A stretch of 12,386 nucleotides of DNA, from contig JODI01000145.1 in the NCBI GenBank assembly GCA_000720805.1, positions 1 through 12,386 of the forward strand, read 5' to 3'. Each line of letters begins with the position of its first letter. Positions within the stretch are counted from its first letter, which is position 1. The notes under the pieces were generated by a model that worked only from the letters and a program-made list of their open reading frames with translations, was not told where the DNA came from and did no database searches. This document shows positions 8,919 to 12,386 of this stretch, piece after piece. The position numbers were made by a program, and so were the translations under genes. The stretch comes from Streptomyces violaceoruber. GTDB taxonomy: Bacteria; Actinomycetota; Actinomycetes; Streptomycetales; Streptomycetaceae.

Positions 8919-9324
8919 TCAGGGGCGGGTACGGGTACTGACGCGCGGGCCGTTGTAGTCGTCGTCCGGGACGTGTTCGAGCCAGGTGGTGTCGTCTGTC
9001 TCCCACAGCGCGAGATGGACCATGAACTGGTCGGGCGAGGCACCGTGCCAGTGCTCCTCACCCGGGTGTGTGGATGACGTCGCCGGGATGGGCCTCGATG
9101 ATGTCGCCGCCACGGGACTGCACCAGGGCGACGCCTTCGACGATGTGGAGGGTCTGGCCAAGAGCGTGGGAGTGCCAGGCGGTGCGGGCTCCGGGAGTGA
9201 AGCGGACCAGGTTGGCTCGCATCCGTGAGGGGGCCTCACCACGGTGGATCACGTCGGCGTAGGCGTCGCCGGTGAACCACTCGGCCGGGAGCTTCGAGGT
9301 GGGAGGCCGCTTCAGCAGTTCCAT
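8919..9324 (-). pseudogene. Cupin-domain protein, hydroxynitrile-lyase-like, frameshifted
   Basis: The start at 9324 (GGAG upstream) gives a cupin of the small bacterial type related to Granulicella (R)-hydroxynitrile lyase: A-E-W-F-T-G, FTPGARTAWHSHALGQTLHI (metal ligands H51, H53, Gln57), G-G-D-I-I-E-A-H-P-G-D-V-I-H-T-P-G. It then hits a TGA at 9058-9060. Removing one base in the CCCGGG at 9061-9066 restores GEEHWHGASPDQFMVHLALW to a stop at 8919, including the second-motif His. The restored protein would be about 134 residues, normal for the family. As written, the 88-residue product lacks the second metal motif and should be inactive. A sequencing error in the GC run is a real alternative. 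It lies between the CMD gene (96-base gap) and the dehydrogenase (36-base gap). Cupin and CMD genes of this kind are frequent neighbours. Confidence 0.85.
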
Positions 9325-9420
9325 GGTGTGTCGTTTCTCCGGTGTGCTGCTGCCGCCGGACCACGCGGCGGCGATGTGGGGGAGACCCCGGGATGTGGGG
9401 TGTGTGCGGGCGGAGGAGTA

Positions 9421-9753
9421 TCAGCCGGACTGGTCGGACTTCTCCACGATCTCCTTGAGCTGGGTCATCGCGGTCATGGCGTTGGGCCATCCGGCGTAGA
9501 AGGCCAGATGGGTGATGACCTCGACCAGCTCGTCCTTGGTCACGCCGTTCTCCAGCGCCTTGCCGAGGTGGAAGCCGAGCTGGTCGGCTCGGTACAGGGC
9601 GGCGAGAGCGGTGACGGTGACGAGGCTGCGGTCGCGCGGAGACAGACCCGGCCGCTCCCAGATGTCGCCGAACAGGACGGTGTCGGTCACCTCCGCGAGC
9701 TTGGGGGCGAACTCCTGGATCGCCGGCGGCGCGAACTTCTTCCGTTCGGACAT
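9421..9753 (-). CDS. Carboxymuconolactone decarboxylase (CMD) family protein
   Basis: 110 residues covering one CMD domain: V-L-F-G-D-I-W-E-R-P-G-L-S-P-R-D-R-S-L-V-T-V (26-47), then ADQLGFHLGKALENGVTKDE and LVEVITHLAFYAGWPNA with H82, Y86 and G88. It has no CxxC pair, so it is of the decarboxylase-like rather than the AhpD peroxidase type. True PcaC opens the protocatechuate branch lactone; many homologues have unknown chemistry, so decarboxylase activity is only a family inference. Cytoplasmic, probably a homo-oligomer. The ATG at 9753 has GGAG ten bases upstream. It is the first intact gene of the minus-strand cluster and is followed by the cupin. Upstream lies only a decayed hydrolase tail, so its promoter may be the element at 10080-10105. 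Confidence 0.92.
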   Translation of the reverse strand: MSERKKFAPPAIQEFAPKLAEVTDTVLFGDIWERPGLSPRDRSLVTVTALAALYRADQLGFHLGKALENGVTKDELVEVITHLAFYAGWPNAMTAMTQLKEIVEKSDQSG

Positions 9754-9785
9754 AGAGGTGGTGCTCCTAGCATGTGTGGGGGGAT

Positions 9786-9975
9786 TCAGGCCGCTCGGTC
9801 GTGAACCGAGTGGCGGAACGGGTGCTCACCGAAGAACGAGATGAGCCCGGCGAGGGCGGGGAGACGTATGCGTCCTCTTCGTCCTTGCCGGGCAGGTCGA
9901 AGCGGGATGTTCCGTCGATCCGGAACAACTCCGCCGGCACCCCGGCGCGTTCGACGGCCGTTCGGCCGGCGTGGG
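9786..9975 (-). pseudogene. Alpha/beta-hydrolase C-terminal remnant, frameshifted
   Basis: One minus-strand frame reads RTAVERAGVPAELFRIDGTS then RFDLPGKDEEDAYVSP; a second continues ALAGLISFFGEHPFRH and stops at 9786. Joined, this matches the end of bacterial alpha/beta hydrolases of the DLH/YcjY-like type (PKELFxIDGAxHxDLYDKxEYVxPAVxKLxxFFxxHL). The catalytic His position of that motif is occupied by Arg, and a frameshift near 9855-9865 separates the two halves. The nucleophile-elbow region and the whole N-terminus are missing upstream. This was probably once the first gene of the minus-strand block, directly behind the element at 10080-10105. The call rests on about 45 residues. Confidence 0.6.
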
Positions 9976-10079
9976 CCGTTCCGCTTGTTCGGGTGGATGC
10001 TCTCTGTGGGCCGACTCTGATCGCCGAACACGCCATTGACCCTGCCCCCTCCACGAGAATCCGCAAAGGGGAGAATTCC

Positions 10080-10105
10080 ACCCTGGGTATCCCTTATCCA
10101 GGGGA
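10080..10105 (-). promoter_or_regulatory. Candidate promoter/operator element A (core TACCCAGGGT), facing the minus-strand cluster
   Basis: On the minus strand the 26 bases begin TCCCCTGGATAAGGG and end ATACCCAGGGT. The flanks form a dyad, CCCTGG (10081-10086) with CCAGGG (10098-10103). The same arrangement recurs in front of the plus-strand amidohydrolase (element B). It lies between the divergent XRE remnant and the hydrolase remnant, 327 bases from the first intact gene. A binding site for a dimeric regulator overlapping a promoter is likely. I could not identify a convincing -35 hexamer. Confidence 0.5.
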
Positions 10106-10154
10106 GGGATTCATACCCCCCTTGTGCGGGCCGAGCGGTGTGACACTGGCTGGT

Positions 10155-10440
10155 ATGACCAGCGACGCGCGCATCTGAACGAGCCGGGACAATTCCTCAA
10201 GCTGCGGAGGGCCGAGTCGAGCCCGCGCACCGTCGGTCTGCCCGACACCGGTGGCCGGCGGGTGCCTGGCCTGTGCAGGGAGGAGGCCGTCCTGCTCGCC
10301 GCCGTCAGCACCGACTACTCCACCCGGCTGGAGCAGGGCCGCATCCGGCCGTCCGCGTCAGTGCCGGCCGCACTCGCCCAGGTCCTGCGTCTGGCCGACA
10401 ACTAGCGCGACCGCCTGTTCCTCGCAGCGCACAACCATCT
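10155..10440 (+). pseudogene. XRE-family transcriptional regulator (MmyB-type), doubly disabled
   Basis: The frame from about 10172 reads HLNEPGQFLKLRRAESSPRT, then VGLPDTGGRRVPGLCREEAV, LLAAVSTDYSTRLEQGRIRP and SASVPAALAQVLRLADN. This is the helix-turn-helix domain of the large actinobacterial XRE/MmyB-like family (consensus RRVPGLRREEVA-LLAGVS-x-DYYTRLEQGR). The natural start seems to be the ATG at 10155 (MTSDAR), but one base is missing at about 10169-10172, throwing it into a TGA at 10176. A TAG at 10403-10405 then replaces an expected acidic codon, after which R-D-R-L-F-L-A-A-H-N-H-L-A continues. The ligand-binding C-terminal domain (about 180 residues) is absent. The helix-turn-helix could only be made from an unusual start, so this is almost certainly dead. 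It was divergent from the minus-strand enzymes, the usual place for their regulator. Confidence 0.85.
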
Positions 10441-10775
10441 GGCCAAGCACGTCATTCTGAAACGATCAGTAGGCAGACAGGAACATCGCCGAGGGCGTGA
10501 GCGCTGTGGCCGGGCAGTCTGCCCATGTGGACAGGCGGAACCGTCAGAAAGGCTAGTCGGGCGTGGGGCCGTCCCGTCCCAGAATGAAGGCGTTACCCAG
10601 GGTCTGGCTCCATGGCGGCGTACGCGTGCACGACGGGAACTCAGATGCATGAAGCCGCAGGCAGGTGCCCTCCAACCACCGACGCCGGGGGAAGCGCTAC
10701 CGGTAGGCGGCGCCGCCGAGAGCCATGGAGTGGTGGGCGGTCGTCGGCGCCTGTGCTGACAGAAGGACAGGAATC
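10441..10775. other. Gene-free stretch upstream of the plus-strand amidohydrolase
   Basis: About 335 bases. It contains the promoter-like element B (10577-10603) and, near the end, the ribosome site AAGGACAGGAA for the amidohydrolase. The first part may be decayed C-terminal sequence of the XRE gene, but I cannot recognise its ligand-binding motifs in any frame. No strong terminator is visible. Confidence 0.55.
10577..10603 (+). promoter_or_regulatory. Candidate promoter/operator element B (core TACCCAGGGT), facing the amidohydrolase
   Basis: The 27 bases begin TCCCAGAATGAAGGCG and end TTACCCAGGGT. They align with element A at about 21 of 28 positions including gaps, and the last ten bases are identical. 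The orientation relative to the target gene is the same as for element A, 173 bases upstream of the ATG at 10776. Confidence 0.5.
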
Positions 10776-11738
10776 ATGACGATGGTCAATGGCTGGGTCG
10801 ATGTGCACGCGCACTTCACCCCGCCGCTCACCGAAGAGCAGCGGCTCAGGCAGTGGGAGGGCCTGCGTGCACAGCGGTTCCTTGCGCCGCAGCCGTTTTC
10901 CTGGAGTCCGGAGTCCGCATTGGACTACATGGACCGAACCGGTATCGCCATGCAGCTGCTCAGCAACACCCACGTGTTCTCGTCGCAGGCGGTGCGTGAC
11001 AGCAACGACTACGGGGCGAAGATCGTCGCGGATCATCCGACCAGGTTCGGGTTGTTGGCGGCGTTCCCCACCGACGATCCCGAGGCGGCGCTGGCCGAGA
11101 TCGATCGGGCCCAATCGGACCTGCACGCCGACGGATACGCGGTGAGCGCCCGGTACAACGAGGTGTTCCTCGGCGATGAGCGGCTGGAACCGGTGTGGGC
11201 CGAGTTGAACCGCCGTCGTGCGGTTGTCTTCGTGCACCCGAACACGATCGCGCCGCCGCACCTCGGCCTCCCCGTCACCTTGATGGATGTGGGGTTCGAG
11301 ACCGCCCGGAGTGTTGTCGACATGCTCTACGCCGGGGTGTTCCGCCGCTACCCGGACCTGACGCTGATTCTCGCCCACGCCGGTGGAGCGCTGCCGGCGA
11401 TGTCCGGACGGCTGAGTCAGTTGGGAGCGGAGCCCTGGGTGCCCAACCCGCAGAACATCACCCGGGACGAGATTCGCGAGCATTTGGCCAGGCTGTACCT
11501 GGACACCGCCAACGCGGGAGATGACGCCCCCCTCGCATCGGCGCTCGCCACGGTCCCGCGTGACCACCTGGTCTACGGCTCCGACACCGGCGCGCCCTGC
11601 AACACGGACGAGACGCTGGCGACCAATATCCGGGCGCTGCGTGACTCCCGCGTGCTGGTCGAAGGTGAAGCCGACCAAGTCGGGCGTCGAGGCTGGGACT
11701 TGTTCCCGACCGCCGGCCGCCGCGCTGGCAGGAGTTGA
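10776..11738 (+). CDS. Amidohydrolase-2 family metal-dependent hydrolase/decarboxylase
   Basis: 320 residues. Metal and catalytic landmarks: H11 and H13 in WVDVHAHFTPP, H154 in VVFVHPNTIAPP, H201 in LILAHAGGALP, D270 in VYGSDTGAP. FSWSPESALDYMDRTGI and MQLLSNTHVF follow the first motif. The R-R-R-A-V-V-F-V-H-P segment closely parallels the paralogue at 4135-5094, so the two probably descend from one duplication or act on similar acids. The family performs metal-dependent decarboxylation or hydrolysis of ring-derived carboxylates; the substrate is unknown. The ATG at 10776 is set by AAGGACAGGA a few bases upstream; the frame is open further back to 10725 but that part looks non-coding. It is the only intact plus-strand gene and has its own upstream element B. 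The C-terminus (G-W-D-L-F-P) is complete. Confidence 0.92.
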   Translation: MTMVNGWVDVHAHFTPPLTEEQRLRQWEGLRAQRFLAPQPFSWSPESALDYMDRTGIAMQLLSNTHVFSSQAVRDSNDYGAKIVADHPTRFGLLAAFPTDDPEAALAEIDRAQSDLHADGYAVSARYNEVFLGDERLEPVWAELNRRRAVVFVHPNTIAPPHLGLPVTLMDVGFETARSVVDMLYAGVFRRYPDLTLILAHAGGALPAMSGRLSQLGAEPWVPNPQNITRDEIREHLARLYLDTANAGDDAPLASALATVPRDHLVYGSDTGAPCNTDETLATNIRALRDSRVLVEGEADQVGRRGWDLFPTAGRRAGRS

Positions 11739-11779
11739 ACCGCTGGTCCGGTCCCCTGCCGCCAGAGGGTCAAGTCAAG

Positions 11780-11985
11780 GAGCGGCACCCCCACGGTGCG
11801 GACGCTCCCACCCCTGCGCAAGCGCTGGACGCCAGTACGGGAAGTCGACCGGCACGGCCATCCACTGCACGCCGTTGTCGATCAGGTAGTGCACAGCGGT
11901 ACACCTCCGGACGCCCGCCCCGCTTCAGGGACCGGCCCGGCCCCGGCATGGCGGAGTGGACCTCGGCCCACTCCGCATCCGTCAT
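11780..11985 (-). pseudogene. IS5-type transposase, N-terminal (DUF4096) remnant, frameshifted
   Basis: From the ATG at 11985 one frame reads MTDAEWAEVHSAMPGPGRSL then KRGGRPEVYR. A second frame continues VHYLIDNGVQWMAVPVDFPY with W. Together they match the N-terminal domain of IS5-family transposases (MTDAEWAxVRPLLPxP...GGRPExY...RxxVDAIxYLxxNGxxWRAxPxDFPxW). A frameshift near 11895-11905 splits them, and the DDE catalytic domain is missing altogether. The orientation is opposite to the transposase tail at the left edge, so the two are not halves of one inverted copy without rearrangement; they could come from different elements. It lies 40 bases past the amidohydrolase stop and ends the plus-strand transcript region. 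Confidence 0.75.
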
Positions 11986-12071
11986 GTCACTCGGACAGCA
12001 CCGAGCCCGCTGTCCCGGAGCGAGCGAACCGACGAGTGAACCGGGTCTCGGCTGAGGGATCTTGAACAGGT

Positions 12072-12127
12072 GAGGGTCTTCCGGTTCGGTGTGGATTGCG
12101 ACGTCTACGCCGAACCGGAAGATCCTC
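12072..12127. repeat. Long inverted repeat (18-bp arms, one mismatch; up to 24 pairs with wobbles)
   Basis: TCTTCCGGTTCGG (12077-12089) is the exact reverse complement of CCGAACCGGAAGA (12110-12122). Outward, GAGG pairs with CCTC past one G/T mismatch (12076/12123). Inward, six more pairs form in RNA, three of them G-U, leaving an eight-base loop (12096-12103). There is no U-tract on either side. It could be a bidirectional terminator between the IS remnant and the GlcG-like gene, a small palindromic mobile element, or a regulator site. Confidence 0.85.
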
Positions 12128-12272
12128 GTGGTTCAGTCATGCACCCCTGCCCGAGACAGGACGCCTCCACCCGGCGCACTGTGCAGTCGAGGACGACTCG
12201 CGCCTGGGGCCGGCTGGGGAGCGCTTCTAGGTCTCCCGCCCCCCCCCCCGCCCGGCGATGTGCGGACGAGAG
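12128..12272. other. Gene-free stretch with an 11-base C run
   Basis: Lies downstream (3') of the GlcG/HbpS-like gene. It includes an uninterrupted run of 11 C at 12239-12249, prone to slippage or sequencing error. I see no coding sequence or further hairpin. Confidence 0.5.
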
Positions 12273-12386
12273 TCAGAGTGCGCTCAGCGCGGCGCGGGCT
12301 ACCTCGTCGTCCTGGGCCGGGGTGCCTCCGCCGACGGCGAGGGCGCCGATGAACTGATTGTTCTCGAAGATCGGTCGACCGCCGGC
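12273..12386 (-). CDS. GlcG/HbpS family protein, C-terminal part (runs off the right edge)
   Basis: The last 37 residues are visible: AGGRPIFENNQFIGALAVGG followed by GTPAQDDEVARAALSAL and a stop. G-G-x-P-I-x-x-x-x-x-x-I-G-x-x-x-V-x-G-x-x-x-x-Q-D-x-x-x-A-x-x-A-L is the C-terminal signature of the GlcG/HbpS family (former DUF336). The family includes the streptomycete haem-binding HbpS and many small proteins next to diol, propanediol or glycolate enzymes. The start and any signal peptide lie outside the window, so an extracytoplasmic role cannot be judged. The frame is open to the last base. Its function here is unassigned, but such genes often accompany catabolic oxidoreductases. Confidence 0.88.
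   Translation of the reverse strand, partial: AGGRPIFENNQFIGALAVGGGTPAQDDEVARAALSAL

Noticed and set aside
7434..9077. Open frame of about 547 codons on the plus strand
   Set aside because: Antisense to the alcohol dehydrogenase and SnoaL-like genes, with a composition typical of GC-rich antisense frames.
10641..11678. Open minus-strand frame of about 345 codons
   Set aside because: Antisense to the plus-strand amidohydrolase; no family features.

Overview
The window looks like a high-GC actinomycete chromosome, most likely Streptomyces or a close relative. The grounds are the strongly GC-biased third codon positions, the protein families present, and IS5-family transposase remnants of a type common in streptomycetes. 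This is inferred from sequence character only; no database was searched. No RNA genes or CRISPR arrays were seen.

Layout. The left end (1-516) is a graveyard: a plus-strand IS5 transposase C-terminus, a minus-strand scrap of an amidohydrolase-2 gene, and a plus-strand histidine-kinase ATPase scrap. Then comes a minus-strand unit with a COG4705-type membrane protein (738-1574). It is preceded, with an ATGA overlap, by a 44-residue remnant of an ABC-transporter ATPase. A conspicuous GTGGTACCGCGG repeat/palindrome (1780-1826) lies upstream. From 1957 to 9753 everything intact is on the minus strand. Read in transcription order it is: carboxymuconolactone decarboxylase-like protein, cupin (frameshifted), zinc-type alcohol dehydrogenase, SnoaL-like protein, DUF2255 protein, a 21-codon mini-ORF, CPA1 Na+/H+ antiporter, amidohydrolase-2, aldo/keto reductase, amidohydrolase-2. 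Upstream of this block is a decayed alpha/beta-hydrolase tail and, divergently, a doubly disabled XRE-type regulator gene. A third intact amidohydrolase-2 gene runs on the plus strand (10776-11738). The right end holds a minus-strand remnant of an IS5-type transposase N-terminus, a very long hairpin (12072-12127), and the C-terminus of a GlcG/HbpS-family protein running off the edge.

How it may work together. The enzymes (two oxidoreductases, three metal-dependent ACMSD-type amidohydrolases/decarboxylases, a hydroxynitrile-lyase-like cupin, and CMD and SnoaL folds) fit a catabolic or detoxification cluster for a small aromatic or carbonyl compound. The antiporter sits inside it and could handle pH or ion balance. 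No substrate can be named from the sequence. A ~27-bp promoter-like element with core TACCCAGGGT occurs once facing the minus-strand block and once facing the plus-strand amidohydrolase, suggesting they were co-regulated, perhaps by the now-broken XRE protein.

The most noteworthy signals are the shared element beside the dead regulator, the mini-ORF coupling DUF2255 to the antiporter, the paired GTACCGCGGTAC operator, the 24-pair hairpin, and the number of gene fragments packed between IS remnants.
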